The translations under genes and the position numbers were made by a program. From NCBI GenBank assembly GCA_947630135.1, contig CANRGH010000001.1, forward strand, positions 214,065 to 278,064: a stretch of 64,000 nt of DNA, in the 5' to 3' direction. Positions 8,422 to 19,100 of this stretch are shown here, piece by piece. The first letter of the stretch is position 1, and the number at the start of each line of letters is the position of its first letter. The DNA is from an uncultured Monoglobus sp. Its GTDB lineage: Bacteria > Bacillota > Clostridia > Monoglobales > Monoglobaceae. The notes under the pieces are model-generated. The model searched no databases and was not told where the DNA came from. It was given only the letters and a program-made list of their open reading frames with translations.

Positions 8422-9411
8422 TTAATAGCTGTTTATATTCTCCGCGATCGCGCCCGCGAGGTTGTTGTTCACCATGTCGATCGCCTGTCTGACCGCGTGA
8501 TAAAACGCTTTGGCGTTCGAGCTTCCGTGCGCCTTTATGACCGGCTTCGCGCAGCCTAAGATCGGCGCGCCGCCGTATTCGGTGTAATCCATTTGCTTGG
8601 CGAAGGCCTTCGCCTTGTCGCGCACCATAAGCGCCGCCATTTTGGAGCGCGCTCCGTCAAAAAGCAGGCTTTTCAGGGCGTTTTTGATGAATATTCCCAT
8701 GCCCTCCATGAATTTGAGCACCACGTTTCCGGTAAACCCGTCGCACACGACCACGTCCGCGCGGCCCAAAGGGATGTCTCTGCCCTCGATGTAGCCGGTA
8801 TAGTTGATCGGCGTCTCCTTGAGCAGCTTTCCGGCCTCAATAACAGACTCGGTGCCCTTCTCGTCCTCGGAGCCGATATTCACAAGCGCGACTCTCGGTC
8901 TGCTTATCTTCATTATCTTTTCCATGTATATCGAGCCCATGATCGCGAACTGCTTCAGAAACGCCGGACTGCATTCGGTGTTGGCGCCGCCGTCAACCAT
9001 AAGGAAGCAGCCGTTCTCGCAGGGCATTAGCGGGGCAAGCGCCACACGGCGCACGCCCTTTATACGCTTGACAATGAGTGTCGCTCCGGTTATCAGCGCG
9101 CCCGTGTTCCCGGCGCTGACCAGAACATCACCCATATCCTTGTGCAGCATCTCAAGCCCCACTCTTAAGGATGAGTTCTTCTTTTTGCGGATCGCCGCGG
9201 TGGGCTCGTCGTCGCCGCTGATTACCTCGTCCGCATTTTCGACAACTATTTTATCCCCGCTGTATCCGCAGCTTTCAAGCTCGCTTTTTATAAGGGCGCC
9301 GCGGCCCACAAGCGTTATTTTCTCACCGAAATCCTCGGCCGCCATAACGCAGCCCTTGACTATCTCGGCCGGAGCGTTGTCGCCGCCCATAGCGTCTATA
9401 ATTATATTCAT
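8422..9411 (-). CDS. plsX: Phosphate acyltransferase PlsX
   Basis: PlsX makes acyl-phosphate from acyl-ACP, linking fatty acid synthesis to phospholipid synthesis through PlsY. The 329-residue product begins MNIIIDAMGGDNAPAEIVKG and contains ISGDDEPTAAIRKKKNSS, MVDGGAN and CDGFTGNVVLKFMEG, all typical. It is the first gene of the fab operon and is preceded by a good sigma-A-like promoter. In Bacillus fapR precedes plsX; here the upstream gene is pgsA, so FapR control is not apparent. Confidence 0.95.
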   Translation of the reverse strand: MNIIIDAMGGDNAPAEIVKGCVMAAEDFGEKITLVGRGALIKSELESCGYSGDKIVVENADEVISGDDEPTAAIRKKKNSSLRVGLEMLHKDMGDVLVSAGNTGALITGATLIVKRIKGVRRVALAPLMPCENGCFLMVDGGANTECSPAFLKQFAIMGSIYMEKIMKISRPRVALVNIGSEDEKGTESVIEAGKLLKETPINYTGYIEGRDIPLGRADVVVCDGFTGNVVLKFMEGMGIFIKNALKSLLFDGARSKMAALMVRDKAKAFAKQMDYTEYGGAPILGCAKPVIKAHGSSNAKAFYHAVRQAIDMVNNNLAGAIAENINSY

Positions 9412-9436
9412 ACACTCATTCCTATCTGTCGGTTAA

Positions 9437-9465
9437 AACATAATATAAATTAAGAGAAATTTCAA
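9437..9465 (-). promoter_or_regulatory. Sigma-A-like promoter of the fatty-acid operon
   Basis: On the minus strand TTGAAA (9460-9465) and TATGTT (9437-9442) are spaced 17 bases, about 25 bases before the plsX start. A short perfect inverted repeat GTAACA-CAAT-TGTTAC lies upstream at 9482-9497, overlapping the pgsA stop codon, and could be an operator, but no known regulator is implied. Confidence 0.55.
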
Positions 9466-9493
9466 TAGCTGTCATATTTATGTAACACAATTG

Positions 9494-10060
9494 TTACTTA
9501 AACGTTAACAAACTCCGGTTTTTCATAAGGTAATCAAGTCCCGAAAGCACGGTGAGCGCGGTCGCGAGCACGACCAGAACAAGCACGATCATGTTCCAAA
9601 ATCCGCCCGACATTGGCTCGCGGTAAACCTCAAGTATCTCATTGATTATGACCGCGATGATCATGAAAAACTGCGACACCGTCTTGAGCTTTCCAAAAAA
9701 GCTCGCCGCGATCACTTGGTTTTCCTCGAGGGCAAGCATCCGCATTCCGGTCACAATGAGCTCGCGGGCGATTATCACGACCACGACTCCGGCGCTTATA
9801 TAAGCCGCGTCGGAGGCCAGAAAGCAAATCAGCACGCTTATTGTCAGCAGCTTATCCGCCATGGGGTCCATCAGCTTGCCGAAGTTGGTGACGCTTTTGG
9901 TGCGCCGCGCGATCTGCCCGTCGAAATAATCGGTGGCCGCCGCCAGCAGGAACACCGCCAGCGACAGATACAGCCCGACCGTGCCGCAGCACAGATACAG
10001 CACCATAAACACCGGAATAAGTATCACTCTGATGATCGTCAGCTTATTGGGCAGACTCAT
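9494..10060 (-). CDS. pgsA: CDP-diacylglycerol-glycerol-3-phosphate 3-phosphatidyltransferase
   Basis: PgsA makes phosphatidylglycerophosphate, the committed step to phosphatidylglycerol. The 188-residue membrane protein has the CDP-alcohol phosphatidyltransferase signature, from TDYFDGQIARRT to FGKLMDPMADK, with all the metal- and substrate-binding aspartates present near residues 44-72, plus several hydrophobic helices. It ends the recA-recX-rimO-pgsA run, a common conserved arrangement in Clostridia. Confidence 0.94.
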   Translation of the reverse strand: MSLPNKLTIIRVILIPVFMVLYLCCGTVGLYLSLAVFLLAAATDYFDGQIARRTKSVTNFGKLMDPMADKLLTISVLICFLASDAAYISAGVVVVIIARELIVTGMRMLALEENQVIAASFFGKLKTVSQFFMIIAVIINEILEVYREPMSGGFWNMIVLVLVVLATALTVLSGLDYLMKNRSLLTFK

Positions 10061-10085
10061 AATTACCCCTCCGTTTCTCCGGTTT

Positions 10086-11432
10086 TTATTCCCAAACGGC
10101 GGTTCCGAACAAATTCATGTCGGCCGCCTCGTTTATCTTAACCTTGGCGAAATCGCCGGGCTTAAGCTTTTGCTTTGACTTAAAGAACACCATGCCGTCG
10201 ATATCGACAGAGTCGGCATAGGTCCTGCCGTAATAGCTCTTTATTATCTCGTCGCGACCCTCGACCAGCACGGTCTGGATCGTGCCTACCTTGGCCGCGT
10301 TGTGCTCGTCGTCAATATCAGCCTGCGCCACCATGACGCTTTCAAGGCGGCGGCGCTTTTCCTCCTCGTCTATCTGATCGGGCATGTCATAGGCCGGAGT
10401 GTCCTCCTCGCGGGAGTATGTAAACACGCCAAGGCGGTCAAACCGCGCCTCGTCTATAAACTTAAGCAGGTCCTCCATGTCCTCCTCGGTCTCGCCGGGG
10501 AAGCCCACGATCAGCGTTGTCCGCAGAGCCGCGTCGGGAATACGCTCGCGGATCTTTTTTATCATTGCGGTGATCTGCGCCCTGTCGGTCCTTCTGCCCA
10601 TGCGCTTTAATACTCTGTCGCTTGAGTGCTGGATCGGTATATCAAAATAATTGCAGATCTTAGGCTCGGAGGCCACCGTGTCGATCAGCTCGTCGGTCAC
10701 GAGCTCGGGATAGCAGTAGTGCACGCGCACCCATTCAATGCCGTCAATGGCGCACAGCTTTTTCAAAAGCTCGGGCAGACGGTACTCGCCATACAGATCG
10801 ATCCCGTATCGGCTTGTGTCCTGGGCTATCAATATGAGCTCCTTAACGCCCTCCGCCGCCATTTCCTCTGCCTCTTTTAAAATGTCCTCCATGGCGCGGC
10901 TACGATACTTGCCGCGTATCGACGGGATAACGCAGTAGGTGCAGTGGTTGTCACAGCCCTCGGCGATCTTGATAAACGCCGTGTAGGGCGGGGTCGAGCG
11001 CTCGCGCTCTCCCTCAAACATAAGCGGCTTTTCGGAACAGCTCACGCTCGCGGGGCCGCCGCCTATCCGCGCGTTTATTATGTCAACGATCCTGTCGAAC
11101 TCATTGACGCCGATCACCGCGTCGACCTCGGGAATTTCGCGCAGGATCTGTTCCTTGTAGCGCTGCGCGAGGCAGCCGGTCACGACAAGCAGCTTTTTCT
11201 TGTTTTTGTCGGCCTTTTTGTACTGCGCGAGCTCCAAAATACAGTTTATCGACTCGGTCTGCGCGTCCTCGATAAAGGTGCAGGTGTTGACGATCATAAT
11301 GTCGGCGTCAGCCTCGTTTTCCCAGATCTCAAAGCCGCCCGCTTTGAGCAGCGCGGTCATCTGCTCGCTGTCTATCTGATTTTTCGAGCATCCGAGGGAT
11401 GCGATCGAAACCTTTTTCAATTCGTCTTTCAA
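10086..11432 (-). CDS. rimO: Ribosomal protein S12 methylthiotransferase
   Basis: RimO attaches a methylthio group to the conserved aspartate of ribosomal protein S12. Domain order is clear in the 448 residues: an N-terminal UPF0004 domain with three cluster cysteines (SLGCSKN, NTCTF, VTGCLAQR), the radical SAM core with CDNHCTYC near residue 160, and a C-terminal TRAM domain from about residue 385. Choice of RimO over MiaB rests on the ASLGCSKNQIDSE start and the FIKIAEGCDNHCTYC context. It overlaps neither neighbour; recX precedes it by 11 bases. Confidence 0.95.
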   Translation of the reverse strand: MKDELKKVSIASLGCSKNQIDSEQMTALLKAGGFEIWENEADADIMIVNTCTFIEDAQTESINCILELAQYKKADKNKKKLLVVTGCLAQRYKEQILREIPEVDAVIGVNEFDRIVDIINARIGGGPASVSCSEKPLMFEGERERSTPPYTAFIKIAEGCDNHCTYCVIPSIRGKYRSRAMEDILKEAEEMAAEGVKELILIAQDTSRYGIDLYGEYRLPELLKKLCAIDGIEWVRVHYCYPELVTDELIDTVASEPKICNYFDIPIQHSSDRVLKRMGRRTDRAQITAMIKKIRERIPDAALRTTLIVGFPGETEEDMEDLLKFIDEARFDRLGVFTYSREEDTPAYDMPDQIDEEEKRRRLESVMVAQADIDDEHNAAKVGTIQTVLVEGRDEIIKSYYGRTYADSVDIDGMVFFKSKQKLKPGDFAKVKINEAADMNLFGTAVWE

Positions 11433-11443
11433 ATTGTCTCTCC

Positions 11444-11911
11444 TTAATCTTCTCTGAAATCAAACTCAAACTCGTCAAGGACCCGCCTGATCTCGCCCGG
11501 CGAAAATCCGCGCCGCGCCAGCGCCGCCTTGAACTTCATCAGCGACTTATAGTCGGTTATCTCGGTGACGCGGAGCCGCTCCTTTACATACTCGCGCAGG
11601 GCGGCATCAAAATCAACGTCCGCGTCGTCAAAGGCGCGGTCGATCAGGCTCGCAGCCACGCCCTTGCGCAGCAGCTCCTGACGAATTCGGTACTCGCCCT
11701 TGGCCGAAAGGTTCACGCTGTCGGCTATATAGCAGTCGGCGTAATGCTTGTCGTCAAGCAGCTTTTCGGAAATCAGCCCGCCGACAATGCTTTCGGCGGT
11801 TTCCTCGTCATAGCCCTTGCGGCGGAGGCGATCGTATATCTCGCGCGAGGTGTACATCCGCGACGCTAAGAACCGCATGGCCAAATGTTTTCCTTTGGTT
11901 AGATCATCCAT
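11444..11911 (-). CDS. recX: RecA regulator RecX
   Basis: RecX binds RecA filaments and modulates recombination. The roughly 155-residue helical protein shows RecX signs: ASRMYTSREIYDRLRRKGYDEE, then LISEKLLDDKHYADCYI and a tandem helical repeat ending ALARRGFSPGEIRRVL. I prefer the ATG at 11911, which has GGAGA six bases upstream; the ATG at 11923 lacks a clear site. It lies directly downstream of recA, as expected. Confidence 0.9.
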   Translation of the reverse strand: MDDLTKGKHLAMRFLASRMYTSREIYDRLRRKGYDEETAESIVGGLISEKLLDDKHYADCYIADSVNLSAKGEYRIRQELLRKGVAASLIDRAFDDADVDFDAALREYVKERLRVTEITDYKSLMKFKAALARRGFSPGEIRRVLDEFEFDFRED

Positions 11912-11939
11912 AATTTTCTCCATTCACTTTATTTCGCTT

Positions 11940-13004
11940 TTATTTCTTCTTTTTCGGCTTTTCCAGGCCCTCGACAGGAGCGTCGTCAAACATTGACGGG
12001 CCTTCCTCGCCGAGCTTGGGCAATCCCGCCTTCTCGCGTATCTTGTTCTCGATCTCCTCGGCCAGCTCGGGATTTTGCTCTAAAATTCCCTTGACCTTCT
12101 CGCGACCCTGACCGAGCCTTTCACCCTCATAGCTGAACCATGAGCCGCTCTTTTTGATTATGTCAAAATCGACAGCGACGTCGATAATATTGCCCATTTT
12201 CGATATGCCTTCGCCGTAGATTATGTCAAACTCCGCCTCCTTGAACGGCGGCGCGACCTTGTTCTTGACTACCTTGACTCTTGTGCGGTTGCCCATAACG
12301 CCGTCGTCGCCCTTTAAGGTCTCTATCCTGCGCACGTCAAGCCGCACCGAGGCATAGAACTTGAGCGCGCGTCCGCCGGTGGTAGTCTCGGGGTTTCCGA
12401 ACATAACGCCGACCTTCTCGCGGAGCTGGTTGATAAATATCGCGGTGGTGTTGGATTTTGAAATTATTCCGGCCAGCTTTCTTAAGGCCTGGGACATCAG
12501 CCTCGCCTGAAGTCCCACATGCGAGTCGCCCATAAGGCCCTCTATCTCGGCTCTGGGAACAAGCGCCGCGACCGAGTCGATCACGATAACGTCAACCGCG
12601 CCGCTGCGCACGAGCTGCTCGGTGATCTCGAGCGCCTGTTCGCCCGTGTCGGGCTGGGAGACGATAAGATCGTCGGTGTGAACGCCGAGCGCCTCGGCGT
12701 AGATCGGGTCGAGCGCGTGCTCGGCGTCGATAAACGCGGCCTCGCCGCCCATTTTCTGGACCTGCGCCACAACATGCAGCGCGACGGTGGTCTTACCCGA
12801 GGACTCGGGGCCGTATATCTCAATGATCCTGCCCCTCGGCAGGCCGCCTATTCCGAGCGCTATGTCGAGCGACAGCGCGCCCGTCGGGATCGCCTCAACA
12901 TTGGCGTCGGGCTTCTCGCCGAGGCGCATTACCGCGCCGCTTCCGAACTGTTTTTCAATCTGGCCCATCGCCAGATCAAGTGCTTTTCTTTTTTCCTCAT
13001 TCAT
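11940..13004 (-). CDS. recA: Recombinase RecA
   Basis: RecA drives homologous strand exchange and SOS signalling. The 354-residue product has the P-loop GPESSGKTT near residue 66, the Walker B region [18 protein letters not shown], and the DNA-binding loop regions LMSQALRKL and [21 protein letters not shown]. The C-terminus ends in a basic tail (KPKKKK). It is the first gene of recA-recX-rimO-pgsA and has a strong promoter; I found no convincing LexA box in the leader. Confidence 0.98.
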   Translation of the reverse strand: MNEEKRKALDLAMGQIEKQFGSGAVMRLGEKPDANVEAIPTGALSLDIALGIGGLPRGRIIEIYGPESSGKTTVALHVVAQVQKMGGEAAFIDAEHALDPIYAEALGVHTDDLIVSQPDTGEQALEITEQLVRSGAVDVIVIDSVAALVPRAEIEGLMGDSHVGLQARLMSQALRKLAGIISKSNTTAIFINQLREKVGVMFGNPETTTGGRALKFYASVRLDVRRIETLKGDDGVMGNRTRVKVVKNKVAPPFKEAEFDIIYGEGISKMGNIIDVAVDFDIIKKSGSWFSYEGERLGQGREKVKGILEQNPELAEEIENKIREKAGLPKLGEEGPSMFDDAPVEGLEKPKKKK

Positions 13005-13072
13005 TATATTTTTCTCCGTTTCTGCGAAATTTTTATGCGTGATTTTAAAAGGATACTATTCCCCTGAATATA

Positions 13073-13101
13073 ATTATAATTTACAGACAAAACCATGTCA
13101 A
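13073..13101 (-). promoter_or_regulatory. Sigma-A promoter of recA
   Basis: A consensus TTGACA (13096-13101) and TATAAT (13073-13078) on the minus strand are spaced 17 bases, leaving a leader of about 60 bases before recA. Confidence 0.8.
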
Positions 13102-13137
13102 GCAATTTATATTACAATTTTATTACATAAAATCATA

Positions 13138-13161
13138 AAAAGCAGCCCGCTCGGGGCTGCC
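13138..13161 (-). terminator. Terminator of the polyamine operon
   Basis: On the minus strand, immediately after the decarboxylase stop codon, GCAGCCC pairs with GGGCTGC around a short loop and is followed by TTTTTATG. Confidence 0.85.
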
Positions 13162-14622
13162 TTATATTGCCGCAATATTGATGTAGTTAAGCTCTATGTC
13201 CTCGGTTCCGGTCATAAAGCAGCCCTTTTCCTTGGCGTAGGATATATACTCAAGAATCTCGGGGGTTATCCTCTCGCCGGGCGCGAGGATCGGGATCCCG
13301 GGCGGATAGCACATGACGAACTCGGCGCACACCATGCCCGCGCTCTTTTCGATCGGCACCGCCCGCTTGGGCGCGAAAAACGCGCGTTTCGGCACGGCGG
13401 CGACCTCGGGCGAAATATACTCGTGGTCAAACATTCCCGCCGTGGGGCGCCTGTGGATATGCTCGATCTGGCTGAGCGAGGATATGAGCCGCTCGATCAT
13501 CAGGTATGTGTCGCCCACCGAGATTATCGCCAGAATATTTCCTATGTCGCCGAACTCGATCTGAATGTCATAATCGTCGCGCAGAATGTCATAGACCTCG
13601 ATCCCCGCGAGGCCTATGTCGCGGGTGTGGATCGAGAGCTTGGCCAAATCGAAGTCATAGACCGCCTTTCCGTCGATCAGGTCTTTGCCGAAGGCGTAAT
13701 AGCCGCCTATGCGGTTGACCTCGCTGCGGGCGTACTCCGCGAGCTCGCTGACGCGGCGGTATATTTTTTTGCCGTTTAAGGCGAGGTTCTTGCGCGACAG
13801 GTCAAGAGACGACATAAGCAGATACGAGCCGCTGGTGGTCTGGGTCAGGTTTATTATCTGGCGGGTGTAGCCCTCGCTGACGTAGTTATTGATAAGCAAA
13901 AAAGAGCTCTGGGTGAGAGAGCCTCCGTTTTTGTGCATACTGACAGCGGACATGTCCGCGCCCGCGGCCATCGCGCTTATCGGGAACCCGTCGCCAAAAT
14001 AAAAATGCGTGCCGTGCGCCTCGTCGACAAGGACGAGCATTCCCGCCCTGTGTGCCGTTTCGACTATCTTTCTGAGGTCGCTGCAAATGCCGTAATATGT
14101 GGGGTTGTTGACGAACACCGCCTTGGCGTCCGGATTTTTGGCTATCGCCGCCATGACGTCGTCGGCGCTCATTCCGAGCGGGATCCCGAGCCGCTTGTTG
14201 ACGCCCGGGTTCACATAGACCGGCTCCGCGCCGCTCAGCACGAGCGCGTTTATCGCGCTGCGGTGGACGTTTCGGGGCAGAATGATCTTCTCGCCCTCTT
14301 TAACGGCGGAAAATATCATCGCCTGCACCGCGCTTGTGGTCCCGTTGACCATAAAAAACGCGTGGCGCGCGCCGAACGCGTCGGCCGCGAGCTCCTCCGC
14401 CTCGCGTATTACCGAAACGGGGTGGCACAGATTGTCAAGAGGCTTCATCGAGTTCACGTCGGCCTCCATGCACTGCTTGCCCAGAAAAGCGGTCAGCTCG
14501 GGGCTGCCCTTGCCCCGCTTGTGGCCGGGCACGTCAAAGGGCACTATTCTCATTGATTTAAAATTCTGCAAGGCCTCGTAGATCGGGGCTCTGTTCTGTT
14601 CCAACGGCGCTCCCTCCGTCAA
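13162..14622 (-). CDS. Orn/Lys/Arg-family PLP decarboxylase (short form)
   Basis: This fold-type I PLP enzyme of 486 residues is the short form without the N-terminal wing domain, like Bacillus SpeA/YaaO. Visible motifs are [15 protein letters not shown], the PLP-ring aspartate in [10 protein letters not shown] and the Schiff-base lysine in [16 protein letters not shown] near residue 225. It would make agmatine, cadaverine or putrescine; the substrate cannot be fixed from the motifs. Its start overlaps the end of speD by four bases, so the pair is co-translated and a polyamine role is well supported. Confidence 0.92.
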   Translation of the reverse strand: MTEGAPLEQNRAPIYEALQNFKSMRIVPFDVPGHKRGKGSPELTAFLGKQCMEADVNSMKPLDNLCHPVSVIREAEELAADAFGARHAFFMVNGTTSAVQAMIFSAVKEGEKIILPRNVHRSAINALVLSGAEPVYVNPGVNKRLGIPLGMSADDVMAAIAKNPDAKAVFVNNPTYYGICSDLRKIVETAHRAGMLVLVDEAHGTHFYFGDGFPISAMAAGADMSAVSMHKNGGSLTQSSFLLINNYVSEGYTRQIINLTQTTSGSYLLMSSLDLSRKNLALNGKKIYRRVSELAEYARSEVNRIGGYYAFGKDLIDGKAVYDFDLAKLSIHTRDIGLAGIEVYDILRDDYDIQIEFGDIGNILAIISVGDTYLMIERLISSLSQIEHIHRRPTAGMFDHEYISPEVAAVPKRAFFAPKRAVPIEKSAGMVCAEFVMCYPPGIPILAPGERITPEILEYISYAKEKGCFMTGTEDIELNYINIAAI

Positions 14623-15407
14623 TAAATATTTTGTCCGCTGAATATCTCGATCATCTCGCGGCGCAGACTGCTGCTGATATTGAGCCGCGTCCTCGGGTCG
14701 AGCTCATATACGTCGGTCTTGAACAAATAGTTCTGCAGGTCGATCTCCTTGATGAGCAGCTTGGTGTGGAAAATGTTCGACTGGTACACGTTGACGTCGA
14801 TCGCGTCGTAACGCTCAAGAGTCTTTTTGTCTATGTAATCCTGAATGGAAGTTATGTCATGGTCGATAAACAGCTTTTTGCCGTCAAGATCTCGGGTGAA
14901 GCCGCGAACGCGGTAATCGGCCGTGATTATATCGGAATCAAAGCTGCCGATAAGATAGTCAAGCGCTTTAAGCGGCGATATTTTGCCGCAGGTGGAGACG
15001 CAGATGTCAACGCGAAAGGTCGAGATCGCCTTGTCGGGGTGGTATTCGGGATAGGTGTGGACCGTGACATGGCTCTTGTCGAGGTGGGCCATGATCTCGT
15101 CGCCCGCGACCGTGCTGCTGTAAGCGGGCTGCGCGGGCTTCAGCGCGTCGTCGCTTATCATAAGGTTGACGCTCGCGCCCTGCGGGTCGTAGTCCTGCTT
15201 TGAGATGCTCAGCACGTTCGCGCCGATGATCTCGGTTACTTTGAGCAGAATATTGGTCAGACGCTCGGAGTTATACTGTTCGTCGATATAAGCGATATAG
15301 TCCTTCTGCTCTCGCGCGCTCTTGGCGTAGCACACGTCATAGATGTTAAAGCTTAGAGTCTTTGTCAGATTGTTGAACGCGTAAAGCTTGATCTTGTTGT
15401 TTGCCAT
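14619..15407 (-). CDS. speD: S-adenosylmethionine decarboxylase proenzyme
   Basis: SpeD provides the aminopropyl donor for spermidine synthesis. The 262-residue product is the long, Escherichia coli-type class rather than the roughly 125-residue Bacillus type. The self-cleavage site that generates the pyruvoyl group is the serine of [18 protein letters not shown] near residue 112. Further family segments are [16 protein letters not shown] and [11 protein letters not shown]. It lies between a signal peptidase-like gene and a PLP decarboxylase. No spermidine synthase is present in the window. Confidence 0.95.
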   Translation of the reverse strand: MANNKIKLYAFNNLTKTLSFNIYDVCYAKSAREQKDYIAYIDEQYNSERLTNILLKVTEIIGANVLSISKQDYDPQGASVNLMISDDALKPAQPAYSSTVAGDEIMAHLDKSHVTVHTYPEYHPDKAISTFRVDICVSTCGKISPLKALDYLIGSFDSDIITADYRVRGFTRDLDGKKLFIDHDITSIQDYIDKKTLERYDAIDVNVYQSNIFHTKLLIKEIDLQNYLFKTDVYELDPRTRLNISSSLRREMIEIFSGQNIY

Positions 15408-15426
15408 TTTTTCATCCCCCGCCTTT

Positions 15427-15981
15427 TTATTTCAGTTTCCGCGCGGCTATTCCGAAAACCGCGCTCACGGGTATCGGGCCGAACTCGCGGCTGTCGCGGC
15501 TGTTGCCGCGGTTGTCGCCGAGAACAAAGACAAATCCGTCCCCGACCACATAGGGCGACTCCTTGCTATAAGCCCCGCCGCTTTGGAGCTCGGTTATAAA
15601 TTTGCCGCCCGTGCCCGCCGATATTTTCGCGTAAGGCTCGTCGGCAAGCTCGCCGTTTACATAAAGTCTGCCGCTCTGCATGTCGATATAAACGCTGTCG
15701 CCGCCAACCGCCGCGACGCGCGAGATCGAAGCGCCGCCGTCGTCCGAGTTAAAAACGACAATGTCGCCGCGGCTTATATCGTCGAAGCGTTTGTCAATGA
15801 GCCACCTTTCGCCCGAATATATCGCGGGCTCCATGCCCGCGCCCGTGACCTTTATCATTGAAAACATGTATTTATTGATCAGCGCCGTGATCATCACGGC
15901 GGCAATCAGTGCGCACAGCGCGATCACAACGATCATGGCGGCAGGCCTCATCCTCCCGCCGCGCGGATTTTCCTTTTGCAT
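15427..15981 (-). CDS. Signal peptidase I homologue lacking catalytic Ser and Lys
   Basis: The 184-residue protein has an N-terminal membrane helix ([19 protein letters not shown]) and the S26 signal peptidase fold: a box-B-like [14 protein letters not shown], a GDIVVFNSD segment, a box-D-like [13 protein letters not shown], and a box E that is fully conserved, [16 protein letters not shown]. Active enzymes have serine in GxSMxPT and lysine in the KRVxGxPGD box; here these are glycine (GAGMEP) and serine (ISRVAA). Both halves of the catalytic dyad are therefore absent, as in the staphylococcal paralogue SpsA. It is the first gene of the speD operon. An inactive, client-binding or regulatory role is an inference; a sequencing artefact is unlikely because the reading frame and all other boxes are intact. 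Confidence 0.85.
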   Translation of the reverse strand: MQKENPRGGRMRPAAMIVVIALCALIAAVMITALINKYMFSMIKVTGAGMEPAIYSGERWLIDKRFDDISRGDIVVFNSDDGGASISRVAAVGGDSVYIDMQSGRLYVNGELADEPYAKISAGTGGKFITELQSGGAYSKESPYVVGDGFVFVLGDNRGNSRDSREFGPIPVSAVFGIAARKLK

Positions 15982-16008
15982 TTATTTACTCCTTTATTTG
16001 TTTGCACT

Positions 16009-16037
16009 ATTATACCACAGCTTATTTGAAAATACAA
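16009..16037 (-). promoter_or_regulatory. Sigma-A-like promoter of the signal peptidase-like/speD operon
   Basis: TTGTAT (16032-16037) and TATAAT (16009-16014) on the minus strand with 17-base spacing, about 28 bases upstream of the first start codon. Confidence 0.7.
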
Positions 16038-16058
16038 GCTATTTTTGGCGGGGCGCAA

Positions 16059-16094
16059 AAAATCGCCCCTCGGGAAATCCCGAGGGGCGATTTT
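16059..16094 (-). terminator. Terminator of the first pectin methylesterase gene
   Basis: A 16-base perfect stem (16059-16074 with 16079-16094) around a four-base loop lies just after the stop codon at 16105. The A-rich and T-rich stem ends make it usable in both directions. Confidence 0.85.
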
Positions 16095-16104
16095 GAATTA
16101 CGGA

Positions 16105-19100
16105 TTAGTTAGCCGCGGGATATTTAACAGAGAAAGATCTGATATAACCAATATTTCCTGTTATAACTATATCCGCACTTGCTTTACCCGAAACAGTAAC
16201 GCTTTGATCGCTTCCGACTTTTTCGGTGCCGTCAATGGTATATGCTCCGTCAGCATTCATTATTTGAACCATTGTTATTACAGAATCACCGTAAATCGGA
16301 ACAGTAAATTTTGTTCCGGGATTGCACTGGGCCCAATCTGTCCAATTCTTGTTCGCAAGCTTTCCGCCATTGTTGGTATCAACATCCGCTTTAACATCAA
16401 TAGGTTTGCCGTCGGCTGTTGTTCCCTGAGCAACATATATCTTGTTCGCATTCTGCCACTCAATAGTGGGAGCACCGTTTCTTGTCTGGAAGTCAAACAC
16501 AACATCTCCTACCGGAACCGCATTCGCATCATTCTGTGTAAATACCGGTGTCAGCGTCATATCTTTGCCAACGGTGATTGACTCGCCAATCTTGTATTGG
16601 GTCGTACCGTTATCGGGCGTCCACGCGGTAAACGTATAACCTTCCTTATAGAAAGCTCTGTATTTAGTAACCGCGATTTTCTCTCCAACATCAACCGTAG
16701 CCTCAGCAGGAACATCTCCTGTTACAGCTGCATCATCGCCAAAGCTGTATGTTACCGTAGCTTGTTTCGCGGGGGTCGGTACAGCACTTGCCTCAACATT
16801 CTCAATCTTCAGATAGTGAATGTATCCCGCGTTGTTAAATTCAACTTTTACCTTTCCCGCATCCGGGCCGGGATAATACAATACCTCGTATCCGTTGCCT
16901 TCTGTTGCTTTGTCGCCGTAACAAACCTGATTAAATTTTTTGCTCCAAAGCACATTACCGCTCGCGTCCTTAAGCTCGCCGCTGGACATGCTGCCGTATG
17001 CGCAAACGCCTATCGTAACCTTAAGCGGGCCAACAGCATCAATATCAATGCTGTTTACGTTCATAGAACCATGAGTAGCATCATGGAAAGCTGAATCGCT
17101 GTCAAACGTAATGCCCTTAGCCTCAAGCGCCGCGATTGTTTCCGGTTTGAACGCTGAACCTTCTGTATTGCCTACATAGTTCGAGGCGTCATTCAGCTTT
17201 ATCTCATAATCATTTGATGTAATCTCGGGCTTCGGAGTCGCGTCGGGGTCCTCGATCTCGGGGGATACTACCTTGATGTTATGCAGATAGATTGTTCCGC
17301 CGGTAATTGAGAACACAAGCTCCGCCGCTTCGCCTTCATAGGCGAAATCGATCGCGGTGTTGTCGGATGAGGTTTTCAGATTAGCGCTCGCGGGTGTAAT
17401 TCCCTCTGTCTCCGCTGTGATCATTGTGGCGTCGCCCGCGAAAGCGCAGCCGCCCAGCGAAATTGTTGACTTACCCGCCGGAACCAGTATTTTTACCTTG
17501 AGAGGCTTGGTATTGTCAGCGTCGCATACGCCGTGGTCGTTATAATATTTCATGTTTTCAAACTTAACCAAGCCATCCTGTGTTACAAACTGGTTATAAT
17601 TTACCTGAACGGTCGGAACCTGACTGCCATTTCCGAGCTGATATGTCGTTGTGCCGCCCAATACTTTGGGAACAACCTTTGTGGCTTCGATTGCGGGATC
17701 AGCGCTGTCATATTTTACAACAATGTCCTTGGGGATCGTGTAAGCGCTCGCGCCGCCATACACGCCCGATACCTCAAACTTGCCTGAAGCCGCCAGCGTC
17801 ACCTTAGCCTCGCCGCTTGTGACGGACAAAGCTTTGCCTACGCCGTCAAGCTTTCCTATAACTGTAACCGCGCTCGCGTCAGCCTCATCAAGACCGTTAA
17901 CCTTTATGGTTACCTCTTTCTCCGGCTCGGGAGTGGGAACCTCGGCCGAGGGGTGTTCGGGCGATATAACTGTCACGTCTCTGAAAAATCCGCCGTTTGT
18001 TATCACTATATCAACCGTGGTGTCTGTTCCGTAGTAAGTATAGGTCTTCGGCGTTTTTTCGCTTACAAATTCCTTGCCGTTAATGGTGTACGCTTCTGTG
18101 CCGTAATAGGTGTCGCCGACTGTGATCTTGCTGCCGTTTACAACGGGAACAGTCAGCTTTACCTCGGCGTCAACGCCTATCCAGTCGCCTTGGTCGCGGC
18201 CGCCCCATTTGCCTGTGGTGGCCTCAATGGTCATTGTGGAGTCGCCGCCAACGCTGTTCTTTACGACATAATCCCACTTTTCACCGGCGTTAACGGTGTA
18301 CTGGAGATTGTCGGAACCCTTGGGATAACCTTCATTCATCTGGAAAGTCCACTTTGAAGTGATGTAGTTCTGCTCGGCCTCCGCGCCCTCGGTTGTGGGA
18401 ACGAACTTAGCTCCGAGATAGTTGCCCTTTGAGCCGCTTACCGAAGCGTAGTATGTCTCGCCCTTAGTCACGTCAACCGTTACCTCAACGGGCTTGTTCT
18501 CACCGTTTAAGGTTGTGGGATCCGCCGTGCTGCCAACATAGAAGGTCTTGTTCGAGCCGGGGATAGCGTAAACCGTCCACTTGCCGTCTGCGGGAGCGAC
18601 AAACTTAAGCTGGTTAGCGCCGTCCTGCGGGGGCCATCTGCCGTTATTGCTGTTACTGCTCAGACCGCAGTCGAACTTAATACCGCCTGCTTCGCCGCCG
18701 GCGCCCTTTTTGTCGGGCGAATACATGATCGTCATACCTCTCATAAGGTATGTGTCCTTGGGTGTTCCAACCTCGCCCGCGTTGGCTCTCCAGAATGTGG
18801 TGTAAGCCTTTGTCGCGTCAGTGTGATCGGAAACCGCTATATCGTCATATGTGCCGTCTGCAAGACTAACCGCTGAAAGAACGTCTGTCAGCGCGCCTTC
18901 AACCGCAGCTGCCTCGCCGCCGTTTACCGAAACGGTGATCTTGTCAGCGATAGAGATCTCAACGGTGTTCCACTTATCCGCTTCAAGGCCCGCGGGTGTA
19001 ACAGCCACGGTCTGATCCTTCGCGTCTTTAAGTGTGGCAACGCCGCCTGCAGCGCCGTATACCTTGTAGGATACCTTAACGGGATCGCCGGCCACGGGCG

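Noticed and set aside
9412..9493. FapR operator before plsX
   Set aside because: No match to the known operator and no fapR nearby; only an unrelated short dyad was found.
13005..13110. LexA/SOS box in front of recA
   Set aside because: No convincing CGAACN4GTTCG-type dyad is present between the promoter and the start.
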